Shown here: one piece after another, positions 52,768 through 61,526 of the stretch | How positions within the stretch are numbered: position 1 is the stretch's first letter | How the letters are laid out: each line of letters begins with the position of its first letter | Source: an uncultured Muribaculaceae bacterium | GTDB taxonomy: Bacteria; Bacteroidota; Bacteroidia; Bacteroidales; Muribaculaceae | Assembly (NCBI GenBank): GCA_947381945.1 | Contig: CANCXM010000007.1 | Coordinates: 1 to 64,000, forward strand | Length of the DNA: 64,000 nt | Direction of reading: 5' to 3' | Program-made: the position numbers and the translations under genes | Notes under the pieces: model-generated | What the model was told of the DNA's origin: nothing | What the model saw: only the letters and a program-made list of their open reading frames with translations | The model's database searches: none

Positions 52768-52985
52768 AGGGCTAATGAGACTAATAAGACTAATAAGACT
52801 AATAGGGCTAATAAGACTAATAAGGCCAATAAGGCCAATAAGACTAATAAGGCCAATAAGTGAAATTTCCAATCACTTATTGGCCTTTTTTCTTTAAAAA
52901 GCCTTATGGCTTATATCTCAGCTATTAGCCCTATTAGGCTTATTTGACCTATTAGCCCTATTAGCCTTATTTGATCTATTCAGCT
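52768..52985. repeat. AATAAGACTAATAAG palindromic repeat (family D)
   Basis: About ten units of AATAAGACT, AATAGGGCT or AATAAGGCC on the left face AGCCCTATTAG/GGCTTATTTG units on the right. The centre is a perfect 15-bp stem (52849-52863 with 52873-52887, AAGGCCAATAAGTGA) followed by TTTTTT, so it can act as a terminator for the plus-strand gene. It reaches to 14 bp from the HD-domain stop. Confidence 0.92.
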
Positions 52986-52998
52986 TATCAGCCCTCCC

Positions 52999-53544
52999 CT
53001 ACTCCCCTGAAAATTCTTCGCGGAGGCGGTTGAAGCGTTCGAGGGTCGAAGGTGAGATGCGGGCCATCGAGCGCTCCACTTTCTCCATGGATTTCCGCTC
53101 CATCGAGCCGCTTTTGGAATAAAACTTGTCGGCATAGCAGACGAGCCGTTCAAGCAGCGTCGTCGGCATGTAGTCACCGTCGAGCGGCAGCGGCAACCCC
53201 TGCGCGATGATGTCGTCGGCAGTGATACCGGCACCCGTATGGCGCTCGGCCACGCTGGCATCGCGTTCGGGCATCCCCTCCTTGCGCAGCAGTTCCCCGC
53301 CAAGGAGTCCGTGGAGAATATAAGGCTCCGTGCCACGGCATTCAATGCCGGGAGCGTCGGTCAGGAAGATTCCGATGTCGTGGAGCATCGCCGCCTCCTC
53401 GATTTCGGCAGGGTCGAGCGGCAGACGGCGACGCGCGGCGATTTCAAGCGCGAGGTCGGCCACCGAACGGCAGTGGCGCATATAAATATCCCGCAGGGGT
53501 GAGCCTGCGGGATAGTATCTATCAATAATTTCCTGATAGGTCAT
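52999..53544 (-). CDS. HD-domain (HDIG-type) phosphohydrolase-like protein
   Basis: 181 residues from the ATG at 53544; a longer frame to 53724 overlaps ilvE and is not supported. The HD domain has H28-like RHCRSVADLALEIA, AAMLHDIGIFLTDAPG (His-Asp metal site) and the ILHGLLGGELLRKEG and AERHTGAGI motifs. It is expected to hydrolyse a nucleotide or phosphate ester in the cytoplasm; substrate unknown. It lies 28 bp downstream of ilvE on the same strand, probably co-transcribed. Confidence 0.88.
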   Translation of the reverse strand: MTYQEIIDRYYPAGSPLRDIYMRHCRSVADLALEIAARRRLPLDPAEIEEAAMLHDIGIFLTDAPGIECRGTEPYILHGLLGGELLRKEGMPERDASVAERHTGAGITADDIIAQGLPLPLDGDYMPTTLLERLVCYADKFYSKSGSMERKSMEKVERSMARISPSTLERFNRLREEFSGE

Positions 53545-53572
53545 TGTTGATGTCTGTTGGTCAGTGGATAGC

Positions 53573-54595
53573 TTATTCGACAATCGTACACCATCCGTGC
53601 TTGTCCTCCACCTCGCCGAGCTGAATGCCGCGGAGAGTGTGGTAGAGTTCGGTGGTGATGGGGCCGGGCTCTCCGTTTTTCGAAACGATATATTTCTTGC
53701 CTGTGTCGAGGTCATGGATTTCACCGACAGGCGAAGCGACAGCGGCAGTGCCTACGGCTGCGGCCTCGTCAATCTCCTCAAGCTCGTCGACAGTGATGTG
53801 ACGGCGCTCAACCTTCACGCCCATATCCTCGGCAAGCTGCATGAGGCTCTTGTTGGTTATCGAGGGGAGGATGGAACTTGACGCAGGTGTGATGTAGACA
53901 CCATCCTTGATGGCCATGAAATTGGCCGGACCACACTCGTCGAGATATTTCTTCTCTTTCGGGTCGAGGTAGAGGACAGCCGAATAGCCGAGCTCATGGG
54001 CATGTTCACCGGCGGTGAGCGATGCGGCATAGTTACCACCGACCTTCCAGAGACCTGTGCCGTTGGGCGCAACGCGGTCATATTGACGCATGATGCAGAT
54101 GTTTGTCGGCTTGAAGCCTGTCTTGAAATAGGGACCGACAGGAGTGACAAGAATCATGAACACATACTCAGTGGCCGGCTTCACACCCACCTGGGCTGAT
54201 ATGCCGAGCTCGAGAGGACGGATATAGAGCGACGCACCCGAACCGTATGGAGGCACAAAGCGCTCGTTGAGCTTGACCACCTTCAGCACCATCTCGCGGA
54301 ATTTCTCCTCGGGCAGCGGTTCCATGAGGATACCCTTGGCCGACTCACGGATGCGGCGCGCGTTCTCCTCGAGACGGAACACACGAATCTTGCCATCCTT
54401 GCCACGGAATGCCTTCAGGCCCTCGAAAATTTCCTGGCCGTAGTGCAGACAGGTGGCGGCGATGTGGAGGTTGATTTCCTCGCTTTGCGACACTTCTATC
54501 TCACCCCACTTCCCGTCGCGGAAGTAGCAGCGTACGTTGTAATCTGTTGGGATATAACCGAATGACAGGTTGCCCCAGTCCAAATCGTTGTTCAT
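53573..54595 (-). CDS. ilvE: Branched-chain amino acid aminotransferase
   Basis: 340 residues, class IV PLP enzyme. It exchanges amino groups between 2-oxoglutarate and Val, Leu or Ile. HYGQEIFEGLKAF (about 51-63) and the PLP Lys in GNYAASLTAGEHAHELGYSAVLYLD and KYLDECGPANFMAI match IlvE of the longer type. ITNKSLMQLAEDMGVKVERR is also typical. A TAAATTTG -7 box (54625-54632, minus strand) precedes it. The HD gene follows. Confidence 0.93.
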   Translation of the reverse strand: MNNDLDWGNLSFGYIPTDYNVRCYFRDGKWGEIEVSQSEEINLHIAATCLHYGQEIFEGLKAFRGKDGKIRVFRLEENARRIRESAKGILMEPLPEEKFREMVLKVVKLNERFVPPYGSGASLYIRPLELGISAQVGVKPATEYVFMILVTPVGPYFKTGFKPTNICIMRQYDRVAPNGTGLWKVGGNYAASLTAGEHAHELGYSAVLYLDPKEKKYLDECGPANFMAIKDGVYITPASSSILPSITNKSLMQLAEDMGVKVERRHITVDELEEIDEAAAVGTAAVASPVGEIHDLDTGKKYIVSKNGEPGPITTELYHTLRGIQLGEVEDKHGWCTIVE

Positions 54596-54624
54596 TGTAT
54601 GGTGTTCTATTTATTATTTTACCG

Positions 54625-54632
54625 CAAATTTA
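54625..54632 (-). promoter_or_regulatory. -7 box of ilvE
   Basis: TAAATTTG (minus strand) matches TAnnTTTG, 29 bp before the ATG. No clear TTTG at -33. Confidence 0.5.
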
Positions 54633-54701
54633 CTACAAAAAGTGAAATTTCCTAAGTAAAAACCTTGGAAAAATTTTAATTCGTCATTTCCAAACGCCGG
54701 T

Positions 54702-55526
54702 TCACACAATCCACACCGGAGCCTTCCTGACATTGAAATTCGCGCTCAGCACTTTGGCAAACGGAGTGTAGAGAGTACGCGCTCCCTGCGGACATTCCTT
54801 AACACAGGCGCAGCATTTGATACACTTCGCGGCATCAAGCCCTATGCCATCCGCAGCGATCGCTCCGGTCGGACAGACATCCACACAACTGCCGCAGCCG
54901 TTGCAAAGCTCCTCATCGACCACCGGAAGATACACGCGTGGCGATTCCGCCTGCTGACGCTGATAGTCCATGACGAACGCCTTGAAATTTGCCAGCGATT
55001 CAGCCGTGGCAGGAATATCTTTCAGACCGGCCGCATCTATCTTCGCCAATGTGTCTGCGGCAATCTTCTCCCCTATTGCGCGTCCGAACCTTCGGGCTTC
55101 CTCCATATCGGCCGCGTCCGGACGTCCGGCGGCAATGGGAGTCTCATCCGTAGAGTAGGAATGCTCACCCACAAAGGCCCCGGCCCCTACAACCGTGAAA
55201 CCGCGCTCTTCGGCAAACGAAGCGAAATCGGCCACCGCATTCTCGAAAGCCCTGTTGCCATAGACTGCGACGACGATGCAGCGCGTACCTGATCCCTTCA
55301 TGCCGCCAAGACGCTGCTTGGCAATCGGCGCGAGCTTTCCACCGTAGACCGGTCCCGAAATCAGAACCACATCATCCGTGGCGTATGTCATCTCCACGGA
55401 TTCCTTCAACGTGAGGTCGAGAAGCGCCACATCACGGCCCGTCTTCTCTCCTACCCCACTCATGATTCCCTCAATCACACGGGCAGAAGTGCCGGTCGGG
55501 GAAAATGTCAATGCCTGTATTTTCAT
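54702..55526 (-). CDS. EFR1-type flavodoxin/ferredoxin fusion
   Basis: 274 residues. A flavodoxin-like domain (about 1-165: FSPTGTSARVIEGI, ISGPVYGGKLAPIAKQRL, AVYGNRAFENAV) is fused to a 2x[4Fe-4S] ferredoxin end with CNGCGSCVDVCP (about 208-219) and CIKCCACVKECP (about 236-247). A soluble electron carrier in the cytoplasm; partner unknown. It lies between ilvE and the alpha-galactosidase on the same strand, each separated by over 100 bp. Confidence 0.9.
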   Translation of the reverse strand: MKIQALTFSPTGTSARVIEGIMSGVGEKTGRDVALLDLTLKESVEMTYATDDVVLISGPVYGGKLAPIAKQRLGGMKGSGTRCIVVAVYGNRAFENAVADFASFAEERGFTVVGAGAFVGEHSYSTDETPIAAGRPDAADMEEARRFGRAIGEKIAADTLAKIDAAGLKDIPATAESLANFKAFVMDYQRQQAESPRVYLPVVDEELCNGCGSCVDVCPTGAIAADGIGLDAAKCIKCCACVKECPQGARTLYTPFAKVLSANFNVRKAPVWIV

Positions 55527-55639
55527 AATCTATCCTGTTGATGCTGTTGGTGGGATGGTGCTTGACACCAACCCTCTGTTATTCTCCTCCAAAATTACAA
55601 ACAATTCTCCCATCCTCCAAAACCATCCGAGAGGAAAAG

Positions 55640-55689
55640 ATGCCGGCAGCCCCTGCATCAGCGATGAAACTCGCCGGGTGCAGGGGCTG
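55640..55689 (-). terminator. Terminator after the alpha-galactosidase gene
   Basis: CAGCCCCTGCA (55647-55657) pairs perfectly with TGCAGGGGCTG (55679-55689). On the minus strand the stem is followed by a CTTTTCCT stretch. It is about 40 bp past the stop. Confidence 0.7.
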
Positions 55690-55729
55690 TATGTGAAAGT
55701 AATGTCTGTGAAAATAATGTCCTACCTCA

Positions 55730-57940
55730 TCATTCCGCCGTCAGACGCAGGATTCGCGAAGCGTAGTCAGTATTCTTGTGATAATCCACCTTGTGGGTCA
55801 GAGGAATTTCAAGGCCGTTTGCCATAAGGTATTTTCCCGTGAAGCTCTTCCCTTCGAACGAAAGAGGCTCGTTGTCGATGCGGTTCAGCTCAGTCACCTT
55901 GTAAGTCTTCTCAGGGTCAAGACCGGCCATCACCACTCGCGGAAGCTGCTGGTTCATGAATGTCTCGGTCTTCCACCAGTAGAACACCGCATCATCCTTT
56001 TCGGGAGTGACATACATCAGCGAAGCGATGCCCTTGCCGTCGTATGGAGAAACGAGACGATAGATGTCGCCGAACTGGACAATCGGACGGATGGACTTAT
56101 AGTCGGAAATTGCCTGCTTGACAATCCCTTTCTCCTCATCTGTCATGTTCTTTGGCTGAAGCTCGAGTCCGAGACGACCGCTCATAGCCACATCGGCACG
56201 GAACTTCACCGGGATACGGCGGAAAGTCTGATGGTTGGGCGATGCGGAGATGTGGGAGCCCATCGCTATCGCAGGGAAGAAATAGCTCGTTCCCCACTGC
56301 ATGTAGATGCGCTGGAGGGCATCATTGTTGTCGCTCGTCCAGAACTCATCGAACCAGGGAAGCACACCCCAGTTGGCTCGTCCACCGCCACTTGCGCAGG
56401 CCTGGATGGTCACGTCGGGATGGGCCTTGCGGATGCGGTTGAGCACAGTCTCGAAGCCTTTGTGGAAGTCGATATAGAGATGGCTCTGGTTATCGGCCGT
56501 GAGATACTGCGAACCGTGATCCATTATCGGCGCGTTGGCATCCCATTTGATATAGTCGATGTCGGGATATTTGCGCATGAGGGTGTCGACGACCGTAAAC
56601 ACTATGTCCTGCACCTTCGGATTGGCAAGGTCGAGCACGAGCTGTGTGCCTCCGCGTCCCTCCGTCGCCGGGCGGTTGGCAGCCTTGATGATATATTCGG
56701 GATGCTTTTCATAAAGCTCGCTTACCGTGTTGGTCATCTCCGGCTCGATCCAGATACCGAACTTTATACCGTTGGCTTTGGCCGTGTCAAGAAGACCTTG
56801 AATCCCGTTGGGAAGCTTGTCGGTGTCAACCACCCAGTCGCCGAGCGATGTGCTGTCGTTATCGCGAGGATACTTGTCGCCAAACCATCCGTCGTCCATC
56901 ACGAAGAGCTCTCCCCCCATATCGGCGATGTCCTTCATCATTCCGGCCATTCCCGGTTCGTCAATGTCGAAATAGACACCCTCCCAGGAGTTGAGCAGCA
57001 CCTTGCGCTCCTTGTTGCCGGCATGGAGACGGTGGTTGCGGCCCCAGCGGTGGAAATTGCGGCTCACTCCCGAAAGTCCCTCATCGGAATAAGTCAGCGC
57101 GAGAGGCGGAGTCACGAAACTCTCCCCTTTCTTCAGATTGTAGGTAGAGTTCTCCTCGTTGATGCCTGCGAAGAAATGATGATAGTCTGTATCGTCAGTG
57201 TCGATGAACAGTTTGTAGTTGCCTGAGTATTCAAGTGCCGCACCGATGGTGCGCCCGGTGTTCTCCTGAGGCTTTCCGTCGAGCGAGAGCATTATTTCGG
57301 CATGGGCGGTGTGAGAATTTCTGGCACCATCCTTGTTCTTTATCATCCTCACGCCGTGGTTGAGCGGAGTCTGCGAGAGTCGACCCTCATTGGCCCATGT
57401 ACCGTAGAGCTGCGAGAGCCACACATCACCGTAGCGCACCGGTAGGTAACCCGACATGAAACGGTTGAGCTTCACGGTGCCTTTTTCATTGTTCTTCACA
57501 TCGACCCATGTCTCTATCACATCCTCTCCCGGATATGTGCGGTAATTGACATTGAGATCGAAGGGATAGACCTTGTCGCGCATAGCGACTGTGGTTACTG
57601 TCGCCCCGTCGGGTGCAGTAGTGCTTGTGATTCCTGTCACCTCTACTGCCGTGGTCATGTTGCCGTCGGCATGGGTGACGCTCATAGCGGCCTCGGCCTG
57701 GGGGAAGATTCCATAGACCGGATAGGCGCTGCGGTTTATCGCCCCGGCTTCCTTGAGCAACGCCATATCGGCTTCGCTCAGGCGGTCGCCATAGTGAAGG
57801 ATTTTAAGGTCTCCGCCCTTCTCTGCATCGAGGATGAGGGAGGTGTTAGGGGTCGAGACATTTACAATTTCTGCCCTTGCAGGCAACCACGGCGCAACGC
57901 TTGCGAATGCTGTGGCAATGAGAAGGAGACTATGTTTCAT
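55730..57940 (-). CDS. GH36 alpha-galactosidase
   Basis: 736 residues. A Sec signal peptide (1-23) precedes an N-terminal beta domain, then the GH-D (beta/alpha)8 barrel with FVMDDGWF (347-354), nucleophile Asp467 in YIKWDAN, CASGGGR (515-521) and acid/base Asp537 in FWTSDNND. It hydrolyses terminal alpha-galactosides, for example raffinose-type sugars, probably in the periplasm. No Sus pair is next to it; a regulator is not seen. It starts divergently from the dsbD-like gene. Confidence 0.93.
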   Translation of the reverse strand: MKHSLLLIATAFASVAPWLPARAEIVNVSTPNTSLILDAEKGGDLKILHYGDRLSEADMALLKEAGAINRSAYPVYGIFPQAEAAMSVTHADGNMTTAVEVTGITSTTAPDGATVTTVAMRDKVYPFDLNVNYRTYPGEDVIETWVDVKNNEKGTVKLNRFMSGYLPVRYGDVWLSQLYGTWANEGRLSQTPLNHGVRMIKNKDGARNSHTAHAEIMLSLDGKPQENTGRTIGAALEYSGNYKLFIDTDDTDYHHFFAGINEENSTYNLKKGESFVTPPLALTYSDEGLSGVSRNFHRWGRNHRLHAGNKERKVLLNSWEGVYFDIDEPGMAGMMKDIADMGGELFVMDDGWFGDKYPRDNDSTSLGDWVVDTDKLPNGIQGLLDTAKANGIKFGIWIEPEMTNTVSELYEKHPEYIIKAANRPATEGRGGTQLVLDLANPKVQDIVFTVVDTLMRKYPDIDYIKWDANAPIMDHGSQYLTADNQSHLYIDFHKGFETVLNRIRKAHPDVTIQACASGGGRANWGVLPWFDEFWTSDNNDALQRIYMQWGTSYFFPAIAMGSHISASPNHQTFRRIPVKFRADVAMSGRLGLELQPKNMTDEEKGIVKQAISDYKSIRPIVQFGDIYRLVSPYDGKGIASLMYVTPEKDDAVFYWWKTETFMNQQLPRVVMAGLDPEKTYKVTELNRIDNEPLSFEGKSFTGKYLMANGLEIPLTHKVDYHKNTDYASRILRLTAE

Positions 57941-58231
57941 GAGATGGAGATGGATTAGAGTTTTTCAATTGTTTTCATGTACGGGAATCTCTGTCTACCG
58001 CTTCGCAAAGTTATGGATTAGTTGCCATTCCGTCAATTCCAAATGACCATGCTGTCAATAAAATGGTAAAATAGTACCTTAAATGTTACAGAATTGTGAG
58101 GATTTTACGTTTCAGTAAGGCATTTACTGATTATATTTGGGAAATATTAGTAATTTTGCACTGTAAAAGTTAACCATTATCCAACCATTTCACACATTTA
58201 ATTTCGATTAACTTGCAAAATTAACCACCCC
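57941..58231. promoter_or_regulatory. Divergent control region between GH36 and the DsbD-like gene
   Basis: 291 bp, no gene. TAATTTTG at 58151-58158 is a -7 box for the plus-strand gene, but a TTTG at 58136 is too near to be its -33. The region is AT-rich (58020-58220). No operator-like repeat seen. Confidence 0.45.
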
Positions 58232-60289
58232 ATGAGAAAGCTTGCTCTAACCTTCTCGATTCTGGTAGCGCTGATGTGTAACATGGCGTTCGCCCAGATC
58301 ATGACCCCGGTCAAATGGTCGGCCTCTGTCGATATGACAGGTGACGATGAGGGTCAGGTAGTCCTTACCGCTACCATCAGCAACGGCTGGCACATGTATT
58401 CGCTCGACTGTGACCCCGATGCCGGACCCCAGATTCTTGAAATAAGCTATCCGAAACTCGACGGCGTAACTCTTGAAGGGAAACCGACTCCCAACAAGCC
58501 CTCCCATAAGCAGTATGACGACATGTTCGGCGCCGAACTCTCATGGTGGACCCAGGGTGTGACAATCACACAGAAATTCAAGGCCACACAGCCTGAATTC
58601 AACATCGACGTGATGGTCGTCTGCTCTGCCTGCAACGATGAAAACTGCATCCCCCCCTCCCGCTCGACTTTCAATCTTTCGGGCAAAGCTACCATAAAGG
58701 CTCCTGCCAAGAAAGAGGAACCCAAAGCAACTCAGGAACTTCCCGAAAGCAAGGAAGCCCCGGCTGAAGAGGCGGTTGCTCCTGTTGATGCAAGCAACAG
58801 CGCCGACACCATCGCAGTCGCTGTAGCCGACTCTCTCGCCTCATCCGCTCCTGCGGGAAAATCCGCCGACCTCTGGGCTCCCGTATCGTTCGCCGACTCT
58901 GAAAGCGCCGAGGATTTCTCGACCACTTCGCTCTGGTACATCTTCTTCACCTGCTTCCTCGGTGGCCTCGTCGCGCTCTTCACCCCCTGCGTATGGCCCA
59001 TGATTCCGATGACCGTCAGCTTCTTCCTCAAGAAAGGCAAGGACCGCAGCAAGAGCATCATCGATGCCTGCACCTACGGTCTCTCAATCATCGTCATCTA
59101 CGTTGCCCTCGGCCTCCTCATCACCGGCATCTTCGGCGCAAGCTCGCTCAACGCCCTGTCGACCTCAGCTGTCTGCAACATCATCTTCTTCCTCCTGCTC
59201 GTGGTCTTCGCCATCAGCTTCTTCGGAGCCTTTGAAATCAAGCTTCCCTCATCATGGTCAAACAAGATGGACGCCACTGCCGAGAAGACAACCGGCCTCC
59301 TCTCCATCTTCTTCATGGCCTTCACGCTGACCCTCGTATCATTCTCCTGCACAGGTCCCATCATCGGCACTCTTCTCGTTGAAGCTGCCTCGCAGGGCGA
59401 CCTCTGGGGTCCTGCAATCGGTATGCTCGGCTTCTCGACAGCCCTTGCCCTCCCCTTCATGCTCTTCGCAATGTTCCCCACCATGCTCCAGGCTGCTCCC
59501 AGCTCGGGCGGTTGGATGAACACCCTCAAAGTGGTCCTCGGCTTCGTCGAACTCGCGCTCTCGCTGAAGTTCCTCTCAGTTGCCGACCTTGCCTACGGCT
59601 GGCACATACTCGACCGTGAGGCCTTCCTCGCTCTCTGGATCATCATGTTCCTCCTTCTTGGTCTCTACCTCCTCGGCCAGTTCAATTTCGCCCACTACGG
59701 TAAGGCCGACAGCTCTATCGGTGTCTTCCGCTTCTTCCTCGCGCTCTGCTCCCTCTCGTTCACAGTATACCTCATCCCCGGTCTCTGGGGCGCACCCCTC
59801 AAAGGTGTCAGCGCCTTCGTTCCCCCGCTGTTCACTCAGGATTTCAACCTCTACGGTGAGGGTTTCAAGGAATATGATGACTTTGAGGAAGGCATGAAAG
59901 CCGCCAAGGAAGCAGGCAAGCCTGTTCTCATCGACTTCTCGGGCTTCGGCTGTGTCAACTGCCGCAAGATGGAAGGTGCCGTCCTCGACGAACCGAACGT
60001 TAAGACAATGATTGAGGACAACTTCACTGTCATCAAACTCATGGTGGATGAGAAGAAGAATCTTCCCGAACCCATCACAGTCAAGGAGTACGGCAAGGAC
60101 ATGACGCTCTACACTTACGGCGACCGCTGGAGCTACCTGCAGCGCTACAAGTTCAACGCCAATGCCCAGCCCTACTATGTGATCCTCAACGACGAAGGCG
60201 AACTCCTCTCAGGTCCCTACACCTACGATGAGAACGTTGCACGTTTCTCTGCCTTCCTCGAAAAAGGTATCAAAAGCTACAAAAAATAA
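58232..60289 (+). CDS. dsbD: DsbD-like thiol:disulfide interchange protein
   Basis: 685 residues. A signal peptide (1-21), an alpha domain (about 24-155) with VVCSACNDENCIPPS, an Ala/Glu/Pro linker, and the eight-helix beta domain (about 230-535) with redox Cys in FTPCVWPMIPM and SFSCTGPIIG. The C-terminal thioredoxin gamma domain has GFGCVNCRKME (CxxC). It carries electrons from cytoplasmic thioredoxin across the inner membrane to reduce periplasmic disulfides. The domain order and length equal classical DsbD. It is followed by DUF6155 after 9 bp. Confidence 0.94.
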   Translation: MRKLALTFSILVALMCNMAFAQIMTPVKWSASVDMTGDDEGQVVLTATISNGWHMYSLDCDPDAGPQILEISYPKLDGVTLEGKPTPNKPSHKQYDDMFGAELSWWTQGVTITQKFKATQPEFNIDVMVVCSACNDENCIPPSRSTFNLSGKATIKAPAKKEEPKATQELPESKEAPAEEAVAPVDASNSADTIAVAVADSLASSAPAGKSADLWAPVSFADSESAEDFSTTSLWYIFFTCFLGGLVALFTPCVWPMIPMTVSFFLKKGKDRSKSIIDACTYGLSIIVIYVALGLLITGIFGASSLNALSTSAVCNIIFFLLLVVFAISFFGAFEIKLPSSWSNKMDATAEKTTGLLSIFFMAFTLTLVSFSCTGPIIGTLLVEAASQGDLWGPAIGMLGFSTALALPFMLFAMFPTMLQAAPSSGGWMNTLKVVLGFVELALSLKFLSVADLAYGWHILDREAFLALWIIMFLLLGLYLLGQFNFAHYGKADSSIGVFRFFLALCSLSFTVYLIPGLWGAPLKGVSAFVPPLFTQDFNLYGEGFKEYDDFEEGMKAAKEAGKPVLIDFSGFGCVNCRKMEGAVLDEPNVKTMIEDNFTVIKLMVDEKKNLPEPITVKEYGKDMTLYTYGDRWSYLQRYKFNANAQPYYVILNDEGELLSGPYTYDENVARFSAFLEKGIKSYKK

Positions 60290-60298
60290 CCATCTGAT

Positions 60299-60841
60299 AT
60301 GTCAAAAACCACTCTCCGAAAAGCCATAAAAGATTTTGAAGCTCCCGAACTCCGGGAGCTTCTTCTTGATGTATATACCAAAAGCAAGGAGGCCAAAGAG
60401 CTTCTCGACTTCTTTGCGGAACCCGACATTGACAAGAAACTCGAAACCTACAGAACTGCACTCACGAAAGAAGCCAGACGCTACACCCACCGTGCCTACT
60501 CACCGCGCATCGTAAAACTCCGCTCTGCCATTAAACGCTTTCAGGTTTTCGAACCCGGCAGCGAGGCTGTCGCGGAACTGATGGTCCACACCACTGTCAC
60601 ACTCCTTTCCATCGGACGTGATAACTGGCTAAGGGAACGTCTCTATGTCCAGATTCAGAAATTCATCGGCGAGACTCTTGACTATCTCCTGACCAATAAC
60701 CTTCTCGACGACTTCATGCCACGCATCAACAAAGCCCGCGAAAGCCTCCGCCGCATTGGAGCCTTCGCCAATCCCCTCTCGCGCATCATGGACGCAGAAC
60801 TCTCACGCATCCAAAAACTCCGCGACGAAACCTCATCCTGA
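60299..60841 (+). CDS. DUF6155 family protein
   Basis: 180 residues, cytoplasmic, mostly helical and highly charged. The start MSKTTLRKAIKDFEAPELRELLLDVYTKSKEAKELLDFF is the pattern of the DUF6155 family, small Bacteroidota/Firmicutes proteins of unknown role. It starts 9 bp after the dsbD stop, so it is likely translated from the same mRNA. A family A palindrome follows. I assign the family by motif memory only. Confidence 0.8.
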   Translation: MSKTTLRKAIKDFEAPELRELLLDVYTKSKEAKELLDFFAEPDIDKKLETYRTALTKEARRYTHRAYSPRIVKLRSAIKRFQVFEPGSEAVAELMVHTTVTLLSIGRDNWLRERLYVQIQKFIGETLDYLLTNNLLDDFMPRINKARESLRRIGAFANPLSRIMDAELSRIQKLRDETSS

Positions 60842-60882
60842 CCAACCAACCGCGCACATAAACCCAACCTCCCACTTACAAC

Positions 60883-60997
60883 AAAGGACAAAAAATCAAA
60901 AGGAACACAAACTTCTCCATTTAAATGAAAAAACTTATGTTCCTTTTGATTTTTTGTCCTTTTGTACCTTTCCCGCAATTGTACTTTTCCTGCAAAT
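60883..60997. repeat. Family A palindrome with perfect 25-bp arms
   Basis: Arms at 60883-60907 and 60938-60962 (AAAGGACAAAAAATCAAAAG, then GAACA) are exact reverse complements with a 30-bp loop. Further right-side units TTTGTACCTTTCCCGC and TTGTACTTTTCCTGC follow to about 60997. It lies between convergent genes. Confidence 0.93.
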
Positions 60998-61004
60998 CAA
61001 ACTC

Positions 61005-61436
61005 TTAATCGAGCTTGATTTCAGCCTCCGACATCTCGTCATACTCCTCCCAATCAGGGTCATTTTCCGTATAAATGGTCAGAGGAAGCAAGGGGAAGGA
61101 AGCCAACGCCTCGTTGAGCTTGCGGCCGAAGATATGGGTGCTGAGGGTATAGAAAATCCAGTCGCGCTGATTATCGCCGGTAAAGATTCCTGTCAGCACA
61201 GCCACAGGGTCCTTCCTGAATTCATTCTGCAAGGCATCCTGCACTTCCTCCATGAGAGTGGAGGTCTCCTTGTCGGGCATACCGCTTGCATCCCCCTCAT
61301 ACTTCCATGTCACCTCGACACGGATATTGAAGCGGGGATTCGAACGGAATTTCTCGACATCCTTGCGTCCGGTGACAAGGATTAGTTTTCCCGACTCGCT
61401 TTCGGTGGGAGCCGTCCACCATGTTCCGTTATCCAT
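61005..61436 (-). CDS. DUF695-like cytoplasmic protein
   Basis: 143 residues. The C-terminal part ILVTGRKDVEKF...FTGDNQRDWIFYT, FGRKLNEALASFPLLPLTIY and NDPDWEEYDEM matches the DUF695 pattern (a domain ending in LPLxIYxExDPDWEEY). Function unknown. It lies between the family A palindrome and the lytic transglycosylase, 90 bp after that gene's stop, same strand. Confidence 0.7.
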   Translation of the reverse strand: MDNGTWWTAPTESESGKLILVTGRKDVEKFRSNPRFNIRVEVTWKYEGDASGMPDKETSTLMEEVQDALQNEFRKDPVAVLTGIFTGDNQRDWIFYTLSTHIFGRKLNEALASFPLLPLTIYTENDPDWEEYDEMSEAEIKLD

Positions 61437-61526
61437 AAGATTATGAGATTTATATTGCGTTAAGTCCGGGCCGGTCCACCTGTCGATATGCCTGATTGCG
61501 ACCTTCCCGGTATAACTACAACAATC

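Noticed and set aside
55778..57226. A 482-codon plus-strand frame opposite the alpha-galactosidase
   Set aside because: The minus-strand GH36 frame has all catalytic motifs. The opposite frame is a codon-bias shadow without any family likeness.
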